DNA of 64,000 bases, taken from Papio anubis (Eukaryota; Chordata; Mammalia; Primates; Cercopithecidae). The stretch is from contig NC_044981.1 of assembly GCF_008728515.1 (NCBI RefSeq), positions 7,076,895 through 7,140,894 of the forward strand, read 5' to 3'. Below the pieces are notes generated by a model. That model did not search any database, had not been told where the DNA came from, and saw nothing but the letters and a program-made list of their open reading frames with translations. Positions within the stretch are counted from its first letter, which is position 1. Each line of letters starts with the position of its first letter. Positions 1 through 12,545 of the stretch are shown piece after piece. Position numbers and translations under genes: made by a program.

Positions 1-133
1 TTTTTAAAAATTTTTAGTAGAGATGTCGTTTCGCCACATTGGCCAGGCTGGTCTCAAACTCCTGACCTCGTGATCTGCCTGCCTTGGCCTCCCAAAGTGC
101 TGGGATTACAGGCGTGAGCCACAGCGCCCGGCC
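1..133 (-). mobile_element. Alu, left end cut by window
   Basis: Antisense Alu: agtagagatg, then ggccaggctggtctcaaact, cccaaagtgctgggattac and the end gcgcccggcc at 133. Confidence 0.95.
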
Positions 134-937
134 TAAAATCCCCTTTTAAATTTGAACAAACATCAAGTTAAAGGACCTTTCGTTGTATGTTGCTTGTCGG
201 TATGAACCAAATCCCTTACAGCATAATGAGATCATAGCTGCAACCCTGTTCCGTAGTGTAAATGTACATCACACAGAAGGAAATCTACTCAGCTTGGGGT
301 CTTTTTTTGCTTTTCTCCTTTATTATAAGATTTATCCTCCTTCTTCTGCTATGGCCAATTCATGACAAAATGTTGATGAGTGTAGAACAGTGAAGGATTG
401 ATGACCTAGTATAATCATGACATAGTACTGAATAACATCAGGTCACTAAAGTGACTGGGGTTTGAATAGAAATGTTCCTTTTTACCGTCTTTCAGAGGCC
501 GAAACCGCCCTGTGCAGGTTTCAGTTCTCTTTCTCTGACGGCAGGCCTGAGTCATCAAATTTGAAGATGGGACATCAACTCTTTTAATGGGAGGACATAT
601 TTCCTTCGCTGTTGAGAGTCCTTCGGCTCATAGGAGTTAATATATGTGGTCAGTGAATCTGTATGTGATTCAAAGAAAGACCTGGGAAGGCTCTTCTGAG
701 CCTTTCAGTAGAAATAGTTTTCAAAACAATGTGGGAATGGAGGAAGATCATACAAAATATTTGTTTGCCTGTTTTCCTGATACATTGTACCCCTTCAAGA
801 AGATATTTAAAATGAAAGAGAAACACATAGCCAAGAAAGTTCATTGGTTTTTTAATAAAGCTCTGGATCTGCATTTCCTAAGAGCTGAGCTTTTGATGCA
901 CTCTGTAAGTGACCGCTGTGATCATTGCTTTCTGCAG
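1..937 (+). other. RREB1 intron (3' end), with antisense Alu at the left edge
   Basis: This is the end of the intron preceding the first visible exon. It holds the end of an antisense Alu (1-133) and otherwise unique AT-rich sequence. An open frame at 644-937 is in frame with the exon but has no RREB1 character. Confidence 0.85.
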
Positions 938-1101
938 CACAACACAGACACTGGAGGAGCCGACCACTCATGCAGCATCTGCGGGAAGTCACTGAGCTCG
1001 GCCAGCTCCCTTGATCGCCACATGCTGGTGCACTCTGGCGAGAGGCCTTACAAGTGCACTGTGTGTGGCCAATCATTTACCACCAATGGGAACATGCACA
1101 G
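938..1101 (+). CDS. RREB1: RREB1 coding exon 1 in window: end of a finger, full finger, start of next
   Basis: The acceptor is tgctttctgcag just before 938 and the donor is CACAG|gtgggt after 1101. Reading starts in phase 0 with HNTDTGGADHSC and ends two bases into an Arg codon completed by the next exon. The first His is the last zinc ligand of a finger encoded upstream. A full C2H2 finger follows at 971-1033 (CSICGKSLSS...HMLVH), then an HSGERPYK linker, the classic TGEKP-type spacer. Another finger starts at 1055 (CTVCGQSF) and is cut by the intron after its helix begins. An open frame runs upstream from about 644 through the intron, but that stretch has no zinc-finger character and is read as chance. 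Confidence 0.96.
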
Positions 1102-1949
1102 GTGGGTGAGGGTGCCCTTTGCTTGGGGGGTTGGCTGGTACCTGGAGGTTGGCAGGCAGGACAGTGGCCTCTGAGCCTTCAGAAGACTTGCCTAAAGATA
1201 CAGAGAGTTCTGGAACTGTGTCCGTTGTATGGAAAAACCAGAGATGCACACTATCTCTGGGGTATTAGAGGTGTCGGATCATGGGAAACGGAAGTACCTT
1301 GGCAAGGTCTGTGGCCCTTCAGAGTTCTTCAGTATAAAACACAGTCATTTCCCCTCTGCCAGCTGGAGTTTGTTTGGGTGCAGATTATCACATGTAAAAG
1401 AAGAGCCCTCCAAGAGTAACATCCATGTAACCCTGCCATTTAAAAAATATTTGCATATGCCTACCAGATTCCTCATAGACGTTTTCACTGCAAAAATCAA
1501 AAAGTCTGGGACCTTTTAATAAATAGTGAAGTGGCCTGGTCCTGGAGCTTCAGGATAAGATAGGATAAAATTAAGAAAAAGAAAGTCTGATGAACGTCAG
1601 GACATTACTTCCTGAGAGAGAAAGATGCTCACTCAGGTGGGAGACAGTAGAGTGGTGGACATATTAAAATTGGGGTGAACCTATGGAAAATAGTTTATAG
1701 GCTGATCATACATGTTTTGAGGGATTTACTCTTCCATATTCCTGTCTAGTCCTTATTCTGCTTTCTTTTAAAAAAGTTGAGTCACGTTTGTTACATGTTT
1801 ATTTCAAAAGAAAACTTTATATAATTACTATAAAATGGATATGCTAGTTATATTTGGTTATATAAACACTAAAATGAGATGGGCCAGTTTATTATACATA
1901 CACATGGGACATACTGATACAGCAGTTAAGTTTCTTGATTTGGAAACTA

Positions 1950-2200
1950 GGCACCTGAATTCAGGTCTCAGCTGCTACTTGTAAATTTTCTGTCCTCAAG
2001 CAAGTTACTTAACCTCTTTGTACTCCAGTTTCTCATCTTTAAAAAAAGATTTTTTTGTTTGATTATTTTCTTTCATGCTATTTTGACCCCCCAAAAATGA
2101 GATTTTTAATCATATCTACTTCATTGGATAAGGATGAGGATTAGGTGATAATTAGTTTAGCGTACAGTTCCTGGCACAAACTAAGCACTCGATGTTATTT
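1950..2200 (+). mobile_element. MIR fragment
   Basis: caagcaagttacttaacctc, cagtttctcatctttaaaa and agttcctggcacaaactaag follow the MIR core order. Confidence 0.75.
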
Positions 2201-2989
2201 ATTATTATTTGCATTTCTAAGTAATGCTGCAATAATTTAAAGCCTGTGTCTATCTCAGTCTAAACTCTTAGAAGTGAGGTAGAGTATGACTTCATGAAAA
2301 GTAGGAATATATTAAGAATTTACAAAGTGTTTTGCTTTTTTGTTTTCTCATAAATTTCAGTCCTGATGGGTTATTCTCTTTGCCCCTCCTCTCTTAGGAG
2401 TGTTTTCGGGTATAAAGGAATTAAATAGTGTCACTATTTTACAATACAATATTTTGCATTTTAGCTTTTTATTTTTTTTACCACCGTGTTGGCCTCTTGG
2501 TATCATTTATTTTTGCTTTGTGTTTAGGTCTGCTCGTTCTACACCCCACACGCCCAAAAAGTGCTTTGTTCTTTACATATTTGCCCTTCTCAGAATCTGG
2601 TCTTAGAGGTATTGCCTGTTCCCCTCTTGGGGATTCCTTCACTTTTTCCTACTGAGCCCCTGCTCAGTGGAACTCCCCATGGGCCAGCTCCAAGTTGGCA
2701 GGGGCAGTGGGCACACTGATGAAGAGGACCCTCCTAGTGGCGTTTTGGCCCTAACCACTGACCGCTGTGATCCTCCATGAGACATCTCTTGATAGTAGGC
2801 CCAAGCACTCCTGATTCGGAAAATTTCCATTTTGAGACATGATTGAAATAAACACAGCTATAAAAGGCATAGTTATTGTCTTCTACAATAACCTGTGTGG
2901 CAGTGTGTTTTACAAATAAATAATCATTGCTGAAGCTATGGTGCTCTGGGTGTCATATCTGTATTACATGAATACATATCTGTATTCAC

Positions 2990-3975
2990 TTTTCATTTGT
3001 TTTTTTTTTACATCTTATGGTATAATTCATACATCATACGTTATACCATGTAAAGCGTGTACTTCAGTGGGCTTCAGATTCTTTTTTATTGTTAAATAAT
3101 AGTTCATTGTAGAAATATGATACCACATTTTAGTTATCCCTTCATCAGCTGATGGACATTTAAGTTGTTTCAACTTTTTGGTTATTATGAACAAAGCTGC
3201 TGTTGACATTGTACAACATTTGGTGTGGGCCTATGTTTTTGTTTTTCTTCGTAGACACTTAGGAATGGAATTGCTGGGTCATATGGTAAATCCATGTTTA
3301 AGTCGAGGAATTGCTAAACTGTTGTTAAAAGTTCCAATTTGGGGGTATTGCCATTATAACAATAGTAACTTGATCCATGAACTTGGGATGTTTTCCCATT
3401 TGTTAAGTCTTAATTTCTTTCAGCGTCTCACAGTTTTCAGAGTACAAGTTAAATTTATTTATATTGGTTAAATTTATTTCTAAGTATTTTATTATTTTTG
3501 ATACTACTATAAGTAGTTTTCCAATTTAATTTTTTAATTGTTCATGGCTAGTGTATTGATACACAGTTAAAATTTATATATTGATTTTGTTCCCTCCAAC
3601 CTTACTGACCTCATTTATTCATTCTAGTAGTTACTTAGTGGATTCCTTAGGTTATTCTATATCATGTCTGTATTCATTTTCTCGCCTACTTGCCCTGGCT
3701 ACAACCTGCAAAACAATGTCGAATAGAAGTAAAGAGAATGAACATTCTTTTCTTGTTTGTGATCTTAAGGAGAAGGCATCCAGTCTTTCCCCATTAAATA
3801 TGATATTAGTTGTGGGTTTTTAAAATAAATGTTCCTTACCAGTTTGAGAAAGTTTCTTTCCCTAGTTTTTTTAGTGTTTTTATCATGAAAAAGTATTGGA
3901 TTGTGTCAGATGATTTTTTTTTTTTTTTGCATCTATAGTTGGGTTGTTTTTGTCCTTTATTCTTTTGTTGTTGTT
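2990..3975 (-). mobile_element. Old L1 fragment, 3' part
   Basis: It reads as antisense L1 ORF2/3' region: accacattttagttatccc, atcagctgatggacattt, ggaattgctgggtcatatgg and tattgattttgttccctcc are recognisable L1 landmarks, in the right order for a minus-strand copy. It is heavily diverged. Boundaries are approximate. Confidence 0.75.
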
Positions 3976-3980
3976 CACTT

Positions 3981-4270
3981 GTTTTTTTGAGATAGAGTCT
4001 CGTTCTGTCGCCCAGGTCGGAGTGCAGTGGCGTGATCTTGGCTCACTGCAACCTGTACCTCTCAGGTTCAAGCGATTCTCCTGCCTCAGCCTCCCGGGTG
4101 GCTGGGACTACAGGCGTGCACCACTACGCCTGGCTAATTTTTGTATATTTAGTAGAGATGGGGTTTCACCATGTCAGCCAGTCTGGTCTTGAATTCCCGA
4201 CCTCAGGTGATCCTCCCTCCTCGGCCTCCCAAAGTGCTGGGATTACAGGTGCGAGCCACCACGCCTGGCC
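3981..4270 (-). mobile_element. Alu inserted in L1
   Basis: Antisense full-length Alu (gatagagtctcgttctgtcg to cacgcctggcc) between two stretches of the antisense L1 block. Confidence 0.95.
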
Positions 4271-5160
4271 CCAGATTTTGTTTCTTCTTGAGTCAGTTTC
4301 AATAGTTTGTATCTTTCTAGGAATTTTGGCGATTTCATCAAGTGATTGGTTGGCATACAATAACTCATAGTATCCTTTTGTAATCCTTTTTATTCTATAA
4401 AGTCAGTAGTAATTCCCTTTCTTTCATTCCTAACTATAATAATCTAGCTAAAACATTTGTAAATTTTATTGATCTTTTCAAAGAACCAACTTTTGGTTTC
4501 ATTGATTTCCCTCTATTCTGTCCTCTATTTCATTAAATTACTGTTCTAAACATTATTATTTCCCCTTTTCTGCTTTCTTTAGGTTTAGTTTGACCTTTTT
4601 CCGGTGTTACAGCAAAGTATAAGGCTGGATTATTGACTTGAGAGCTTTTTAAATACAGGCTTTTATAACTATACATTTTCCTATAAGCATTGCTTTAGTT
4701 GTTTCCCGTAAGTTTTTGTATGTTGTGTTTTCTTTTTCATTAATCTCAGCATGTTTTCTAATTTCCCTTGTGATTTCTTCTTTGACCCACTGGTTATTTA
4801 GAAGTGTGGTGTTCAGTTTTCACAAATTTGTGACTTCTCAAATTTCTTACTAATTTCTGGTTTCATTTCATTATGGTCGGGAAAATTCATTCCATTAATT
4901 TGTTACTGATTTCTAGTTTCGTTCCATTATAGTTGGGGAACATACTTTGCATGATTTCAAACTTTGTAAATGTACTGAGGCTCGTTTTATCACCTAGCAT
5001 ATGGTTTATCCTGGAGAATGTTCCATCTGTTTGAGAAGAATGTGTATTCTGCCGCTGTTGGGTGGAGTGTTCTGTAGATTTGCTGTTAGGTCTAGTAGGT
5101 TTATAGCATTGTTCAAGTCTTCCATTTCCTTATTGATCTCCGTTTATTTTTATGTACTCT
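4271..5160 (-). mobile_element. Old L1 fragment, ORF2 part
   Basis: It continues the L1 block after the Alu. Antisense ORF2 landmarks include gtatctttctaggaatttt, tctgtttgagaagaatgtg, ggagtgttctgtagatttgc and gtcttccatttccttattg. Many stops; inactive. Confidence 0.7.
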
Positions 5161-5282
5161 GCCTTGTAAGGATTGTATAATTATTATCCCATTTTGCAAA
5201 TGAGGAAAGAACTGAAGTAATAGACAGTGATAAGATTTGAATAAAGGATATCTGGCTTCAGAGGCCATGCTTTTAACTACCA

Positions 5283-5652
5283 CAGGTTGAGTACCCCATA
5301 TTCAAAACGCTTGGCACCAGAAGTGTTTGGGATTTTGATTTGTTGTTGTTTTGTTTTGTTTTTTGGAATATTGGCACATATATAATGAGGTATCTTGAGG
5401 ATGGGACACAGATGCAAGTCTGCACACAAAATTTATATGTTTCATATACACCTGATACACATAGCCTGAGCATAATTGTATGCAATATTTTTAATATTTG
5501 TGCATGAAGCAAAATTTTGACTGGGACCCATTACATGAGGTAAGGTGTGGAATTTTCACTTGTGGCATCATGTCAGCTCTCAAAAAGTTTTCAATATTGA
5601 AACTTTCAATGTTTCAGATTTCAGATTTTCTGATTGGGACGCATGGACTGTA
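5283..5652. mobile_element. Tigger/MER44-like DNA transposon remnant
   Basis: The left end caggttgagtaccccatatt with aagtgtttgggattttgatt and the right end cagattttctgattgggacg match the remembered ends of a non-autonomous Tigger (mariner-type) element. TA dinucleotides flank both ends. The exact subfamily is from memory and uncertain. Confidence 0.6.
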
Positions 5653-6010
5653 TGTGAGAAATAATTGATGTAGCTTTTGTGTCACTTTGCATATTAGAAA
5701 AAACACTCTTTCACTCTTTTACTCATTCTCAACACTATTCTGTGCTGTTATAGAACGTTATTTTTCAATGTTAAACTATTACTGTCATCCCACTAGCATA
5801 TTCTATGTATAGTGAGCATGGGATAGTTTTGGGGGCAACCATTTTGACTGAATTTTATTACTCTGTGTTGTCTGGGTTTACTTGGATAGTCTTAGAAATT
5901 ATTTTGAACTTTTTGTAACATAGCCCTGGGTACTATTCTAAGATACATTTCTCATTTATGGTCATTGTATTTTGGAGTTATTTATAAATATTTTTTTTAA
6001 AGCAGGCATT

Positions 6011-6290
6011 GGCTGGGCACGGTGGATCACACCTGTAATCTCAGCACTTTGGGAGGTTGAGACAAGCCAGTCACTTGAGGCCAGGAGTTTGAGACCAGCC
6101 TGGCCAACATCATAATATCATGTGTCTACTAAAAATGCCAAAAATTAGCCAGATGTGGTCATGTGTGCCTGTAGTCCCAGCTACTCAGGAGGCTGAGGCA
6201 CAAGAATCGCTTGAACCCAGGAGGTGGAAGTTGCAGTGAGCTGAGATCTTGCCACTGCACTCCAGCCTGGGCAACAGAAGAAAAGCAGGC
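6011..6290 (+). mobile_element. Alu
   Basis: ggctgggcacggtggatcac at the start and gcactccagcctgggcaaca near the end. Confidence 0.95.
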
Positions 6291-6604
6291 CTTGGGGATA
6301 CTTGTTTGTGCTAATCTTTGGTTTTCTGGTACTGATTTTACTTATTATGAGGCACCTTGATTCAGAGGAGAGGACTAAATTGGGGCTGAGTTCTAATCTT
6401 AGTTCTGTAGAATTTTGTGGAAATCTCTTAATTTTTTGACACTTTAACAGAATGGCTTAGTATTACCTCACATTGAATTTGGACTCAGATTTAATAATGT
6501 TTGTAAAAGGTTCTGAAGGTTTACAGTGTACTATGGACATCCCCTGGGTAGAGGGAGTTTCTGAGTCTGTATTGTTAGAGTTGAAACCACCATAATGACA
6601 ATCT

Positions 6605-6790
6605 AGGAAAGTGTTCCACTACTAGCTGTGTGATCCCAGACAAGTTACTTGACACCTCTGTGTCCGAATTATTTCATTGTAAAAGGTAGTATTAGCCGTA
6701 CCTACCTCATGGGAATGCTGTGATGATCAGTAAATAACACATGCAAAGCACTTGGGTAGTGGTTGTTAAATGGTACGTATCAATAATGAT
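6605..6790 (+). mobile_element. MIR
   Basis: actagctgtgtgatcccaga, caagttacttgacacctctg, tacctacctcatgggaatgc and gcaaagcacttggg are clear MIR landmarks. Confidence 0.85.
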
Positions 6791-6848
6791 TACTACTCTT
6801 TTATTGTTGTATGTGCCAGAGAGGGAAAATATATTGAGTAAACATTCT

Positions 6849-7152
6849 TTTTTTTTTTTTTTTTTTTTTTGAGACGGAGTCTCGCTCTGTCGCCCAGGCT
6901 GGAGTGCAGTGGCCGGATCTCAGCTCACTGCAAGCTCCGCCTCCCGGGTTTACGCCATTCTCCTGCCTCAGCCTCCCGAGCAGCTGGGACTACAGGCGCC
7001 TGCCACTACGCCCGGCTAGTTTTTTGTATTTTTTAATAGAGACGGGGTTTCACCGGGTTAGCCAGGATGGTCTCGATCTCCTGACCTCGTGATCCGCCCG
7101 TCTCGGCCTCCCAAAGTGCTGGGATTACAGGCTTGAGCCACCGCGCCCGGCC
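6849..7152 (-). mobile_element. Young AluY of Old World monkey (AluYR-like) type
   Basis: It is a full-length antisense Alu with a long pure T-run. A 13-nt target-site duplication agtaaacattctt occurs at 6837-6849 and 7154-7166. Read on the sense strand it has ggctcaagcctgtaatccc, gtaaacccgggaggcgg and gagatccggccactgcac, which I associate with the cercopithecoid AluYR lineage, not human AluY. Divergence looks low. Confidence 0.85.
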
Positions 7153-8690
7153 TAGTAAACATTCTTATAATGCCAGAAAATAAATTGAGTAAATTGAGAG
7201 TGATTTCTTTTAAGTTTGCTTGTTTTGGTTTTTGCTACACTAAATCTGTAATTTAAGTAACTATTTTTGAAATATTGGGGATTATCATACTACATTTATT
7301 ATGTCTTTGCAGAAAGTTGCAAATAATGAGTTAAAAAAACATTTGGGTTTTGGTAAATCACATAAAAGTCATTACCATTTCATTTGTTGGCGAAACTGTA
7401 CTTTTGAAAAAAATTATAAAAATGTGAGAACACTTACAAAAATGTGCCAGAGAGAGTGGAGTTAGATTTATTTGCCCCAGTGGATCTGTTCCAGAATCTG
7501 AGACTCTAGTAGTGAGCTGTGATCTCTCCCAAGCACATACCTGTGGGCCTGTGTTACATTAATCAGGGGCCAGAACTGCCCTGAGATGTGTGTGCAGGAA
7601 TTAAAAAGAGTAATGCAACCCAGGTCCTGAGAAGCACGGAAGGCAATCAGTCGACTTGTGAGAGTTTAGTGCTTAAGATCAAAGTTCTTTTTCTTGTTTC
7701 CCTTCCGCTATCACTGCTTCCCAAGGTCTGTTGGCACCTGCTGGGATTGGGTAGTGCCCAGGAATTCCCTCATGGGGTCTCCAGAGCCGACACTAAGCTG
7801 AGGGATCAGGGAACCTCTGCCTCCGCTTCCCAGGGCACCCACACCCAGGTGCCTCCGTTCCATCTTGTTTATAACCTGCTCGAGGCTCTCCCTCAACTGT
7901 GCCAGTTTCGTCCGACATGGCCCTGTGCTCTGATTTTTGGCTCCTCCCCTGAGGGGCACAGATTGGGTGGGGCCTCTGCCGTGGCATGATTCTCTGTAGC
8001 ATGGATTTCTGGAGTTTCGTTTCTCTGAAGGCTTGATTCCACAAGGCTGGTCTGTGCTGTGCTCCTCAACAGCACAGTTGATGACCACACAGCTTACCCT
8101 TCTCCCTCCTTCTGCTCACCCCCTGGTCTGAAGGCTGTCCACACTCACACATGGGGTGCACACCTCCGTGTGTGTGCACACTCTTCCAGATGAGCCCAGC
8201 TCTCCAGTTTTGCCTGCTTGAGGCAGATCTGGGCTCCACCCCAAAGTTGTTTTTTTTTTTTTTTTTTTTTTGCTGAAACACTCAGAGGGCCTTACAACAC
8301 AGACTCTGAGGACTACATCCTTTGAAGTTTCAAGTTACTTTTAGCTGATATTGAGGTATATAGAGCAACTCACTCTATTTCCTTTGGCCTATAGTCATTT
8401 TATGAGTATTTGTTATCTGTATTTATAATGCGACTCAGTCTTTTTGTAGAGTTTCCTTTATCTTAGTTTTATAAGAGGACACTCAGAATTGTTATATTGG
8501 TCAAATAAAGTAAACTTCACAGAATGAAGGTAGCATATTAAATTATGTGTAGTCGTAGACAGTTGCTTTGTAGCACTGATAAAGCCTATAACTTCTTATA
8601 CTTTTTACTAGTAAATAAATTTACTTGATCTTTTAAAAGTAATTATATTTTGGCAAGTAGGGAGATGAGAGTGATGCTAATACCAACTTA

Positions 8691-8791
8691 TTTTGAGAAA
8701 GGTTAGGATAAAGGCCTTTTTAATTTATTACTTATATTATTTTAATTTGTTTTGAGAAAGGTTAGGGTAAAGACCTTTTTAATTTATTACT
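8691..8791 (+). repeat. Direct repeat, 42-nt units at 59-nt spacing
   Basis: Units 8691-8732 and 8750-8791 share ttttgagaaaggttagg followed by cctttttaatttattact, with two substitutions. It is a local duplication in AT-rich intron. Confidence 0.8.
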
Positions 8792-9447
8792 ATATCTGGT
8801 ATAGCTTTGTGAGCTGCCACTTCCCTGTATGCAGATTCTCATGTTTTTGAGGTTTGAAAATCCTTTGTCCCAAGCCCTTCTAACCACAGCTCAGTTGCTG
8901 AGCAGAAGAGTAGGTTGCCATCAAGTACAAAACATGTATCACGGAAACATCACCGTGGCTCCAGCTTTTAACTTCCCAGAACTCTTTATCAGTTGCTCCC
9001 ACGTTGAAAATTTGGATTGAGTGGTGCTCGTCTTCCAAAACAAACTTGGGAAACTGAGCCAGAGCACGCCTCTGGGAGAGCTCAATGTAGGAAAAAGGGC
9101 ATTGAGCTTTGCAATTTGCAAAGCTTGTTCCAGAAAGTGCTGGGCTGCAAAGCTGTGAAGAAATGATACTTGAAACAGAGGATTGAAATGTGCCTCATTT
9201 GGAATAAAGCCTGTCTCTAAAACTGGTATTTTCCTTTTAAAATTGCTTTGGGGAAATAGGAAATTAATTTTCACTTTGCTCTGTATTTTACAGACTGTAG
9301 ACTTTTAATTCTAAAGAGAGTTGTGGAGCATGTGTTACATTTAAGGACATACTTAAGACCCTGGCAGAGGCAAGTTTTCATGACTGACTTCATTTATTCT
9401 TTGAAGAGTAGGGATGTGTTCTGATTTCAACTGTCATTAGAATGGTG

Positions 9448-9715
9448 AAGATGGGCCAGTACTTTGGGAGGCCAAGGTGAGTGGGTCACTTTAGGACAAG
9501 AGTTCAAGACCAGCTTGGCCAACATGGCAAAACGCCATCTCTATTTAAAAACAAAAACAAAAATTAACCAGGTGTGGTGGCACTTACCTGTAATCCCGGG
9601 TGCCCAGGAGATGGAGTTCACTTGAACTCATGAGGCGGAGGCTGCAGTGAGCCGAGATTGCGCTGCTGCACTCCAACCTGGGCAACAAAGCGAAACTTTG
9701 CCTCAAAAAGAAGGG
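9448..9715 (+). mobile_element. Diverged Alu
   Basis: gtactttgggaggccaagg, gaccagcttggccaacatgg and gagccgagattgcgctg are visible. The 5' end is missing or decayed. Confidence 0.85.
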
Positions 9716-11244
9716 GTAAGATGAAGAAGGGAAATCCTTGGAACATCATCTAGTTGTTGCATTGCAGGCTTTTTTCCTGCGGCCATAGGCATGATTTTTT
9801 TCTGTTGCCAAGTGTAGGAGACATAGGACCTGAGGATGCCCCTGGACATCAGGATAGGCTTCAGGAACAGAGGCTTATATGTACCTATTATGCTTGAAGA
9901 ACATATTAGCTGCACAGAAATGTGACCTGCTCCATGACAAATGAGACCACGAAGGCTCTGAATTTAGCATACTACTCTCAGATGCCTAGGCTAAGCCAGC
10001 CGTTGGCACACAACTGCACTTGGGTATCTGGAACAGGTGGCCAGTATTAAATGAGAGAAGGAGCAGAGGTAGCACAGTGTCTCTGAAAGCAGGGGACAGT
10101 CATTTCTTTACCCTCGGTGCCCAGGAAGAGGAAGGGTCCTGTGAACTTCCATCATGGTCATATCAAGTTTCTGAGGACACCCTGTAGCTTGTTCTGGCAC
10201 ATGTTGCTTCTCAAGGGTGGAGGTGACCACTCAAAGGTTCAGTCAGTCCCATCTTAAAATTAATCTCGTAATCACAAGGTCCCTGTCCCTCTTGACATAT
10301 TCTTCTGCAGGAAGGAAGGTATCAGGACAGTTCACATGGAAATAAATTATATATTTATTTGTAGGATAAAACTCTGTGGGTCACCCTGCCCCGGACTGTG
10401 TGAACGTTTTGTTTCCCTTGAAATACTTCTATGGAAAAGAAAAACTTAAAAGCATTTCAGTTGTCTACATCCAAGGGGGGAAGACAAATCAAAAGCAAAT
10501 GTCCTTCAGGGATGCTCAGAGATCTTAACACATTTAACTCCGCTTAGAAGGACATAAATGTTCTGTACAAAGACTGTTGAGGGGTTTGTGTAAATGTGAT
10601 TTTAATGGGATATTCGTAGTCAGCATAGCTGTATGAACTGTATATATCTCCTGATACATGTTAGGCATTTAGTGAATATTTGGTACTGTAGTTTCATCGT
10701 GATAATACTTGGGTATCAAAGCAGTTTTCAGCATATGTTAGTACTCTGAACACTAAAATAGACATACTTCTGGTATAATTTAGAAAGCTTTTCTTTAAGA
10801 ACGGCTGAAACTTCTCTTTTAACCAGATAAAACAAAATATATGTAAGTGTAATATCCCATTCCATGATCATTCCACTTAATATGCTTTTCCCTCTCTTGA
10901 GAGTGCACCTTGGTAAGAGGCCCATAATCTTCCCTCCAGAGTGGAGATTTTCCATTAGATAAGACATGGAGAAAAAGAGCGGATATGTACAAATCTGTTT
11001 ATTACAGCAGAATGTCTGAGCTACCAGTTCCCCCCAGAAGCATTATTAAGCTTTCACCACATAAGCTTACTGATTGATTAAATAAATTTAGCCTTTCTTT
11101 ACATGTCGTTGGCTGGATGTGAAACCTGTGTGCTTTTATTTTTACTTCAGTAGTGGTTTAAAGAAGGGTGACATCTTCTGTGGTGCTTCTGAGCCCTGAT
11201 AGCTCTGCCTAACTTTTCTGGCCAGGGCTGATAAAGGATACTCC

Positions 11245-11375
11245 CTGGAGTGGTCAAGAACCTCAATTTCTTCATCTTTAGTGGGGGTAATGTTTACTCA
11301 CAAAATCTGTTAGAAGAATTAAGTGCTGTAACATACTCAAGCCTCTGGCTCATGTTAGGTGCACAACAAATTGTA
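11245..11375 (+). mobile_element. MIR fragment
   Basis: cctcaatttcttcatcttta and gttagaagaattaagtgctg resemble the second half of MIR. Confidence 0.6.
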
Positions 11376-11654
11376 GTTCAAGGCCTTCCTTTCTCTTCTC
11401 TCTTAAGATATTTAACCCAGCAGCTCCTTATACCTACTTGTTCAGCAGATGGATTTACTAAAGTGAGAAAATACACTCCCAGCTTCTTAACAATTGGGGC
11501 AACATAGGCTGCATTCTAAGAACCCAAGAGCCTGGTAACAATGCTGTGCAACAGTAGCTGTGTGTCATGCTGAATTTCCGTGGCCAAGTTGTGCAAATCC
11601 TTATTATTACCTGAACACTTGCCTTTTTTTTGTTTGATTGCTTGTTCTATGATG

Positions 11655-11710
11655 TTTACATATGTATGTGTGTATGTGTGTGTGTGCTTGGGTTTTTGTG
11701 TGTGTGGTTT
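11655..11710 (+). repeat. Imperfect (TG)n
   Basis: tatgtgtgtatgtgtgtgtg run next to the T-rich end of an Alu monomer. Confidence 0.85.
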
Positions 11711-11717
11711 TTTGTTT

Positions 11718-11866
11718 TGAGACAGGGTCTCACTCTGTCTCCCAGACTAGAGTACAGTGGCGCCATCATAGCTCACTGCAGCCTCAACCTCCCAGGCTCA
11801 AGCGATCCTCCCACCTTACCCTCCCGAGTAGCTGGGACTACAGGCACACTCCACCATGCCTGGCCT
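11718..11866 (-). mobile_element. Alu monomer (about 150 nt)
   Basis: gagacagggtctcactctgt through ccaccatgcctggcc: only one Alu arm, preceded by a (TG)n tract. Confidence 0.85.
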
Positions 11867-12212
11867 GTTTTTATACTTTTTTAGTGTGGATTTGCATTAA
11901 TACTATTAGATGAGATTCTGTGGTTCTTTCCAGAATTTTTACTTTGCATTTTAGAAACCTGAATAGTTGAAAGCTACCACTATCCTCTGAGAAAAAAGGT
12001 AGGCAAGTGGAATTTGTCACTGAATTTTATTCTTCAAATAAGATAAAAAGTGTAAGAAAGTTATCAAAGCCAAAAGTTGGCCAATTTTAATTGACAGTCT
12101 CTCGTATAGCCTGTTTTTTGTTTGCTAGACTTGACCTTCCTCAAAACATTTTCCCTTTTACTTTGTGTTTTTTTCTTTTCTAATACCCTTTAACAATCAG
12201 CACAACTTATTT

Positions 12213-12266
12213 TTTATATATATGTGTATATGTGTGTGTGTATATGTGTTTATTTATATATATGTA
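12213..12266 (+). repeat. Imperfect (TA)n/(TG)n
   Basis: tatatatatgtgtatatgtg run next to an antisense Alu. Confidence 0.8.
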
Positions 12267-12545
12267 TTTTTTAATTTTTTGAGATGGGGTTTTGCTCTTG
12301 TTGCCCAGGCTGGGATGCCGTGGCGCAATCTCCGCCTCCCGTGTTCAAGCAATTCTCCTGCCTCAGCCTCCTGAGTAGCTGGTATTACAGGCATGTGCCA
12401 CCATACCCAATTAATTTTGTATTTTTAGTAGAGATGGGGTTTCACCATGTTGGCCAGGCTGGTCTCAAACTCCTGACCTCAGGTGATCCACCCACCTCAG
12501 CCTCCCAAAGTGCTGGGATTACAGGCGTGAGCCACCATGCCTGGC
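12266..12545 (-). mobile_element. Alu
   Basis: gagatggggttttgctcttg to gccaccatgcctggc, preceded by a (TA/TG)n tract. Confidence 0.93.

Noticed and set aside
644..937. Open frame in frame with the first visible exon, possible alternative first exon
   Set aside because: The translation lacks zinc-finger or RREB1-like sequence, the acceptor at 937 is good, and the known protein continues from an upstream exon instead.
7440..8280. GC-richer intronic block with several open frames, possible LTR or exon
   Set aside because: No LTR ends, splice-site pair or protein similarity could be recognised. A 9-bp hairpin at 8052-8077 is too small to interpret.
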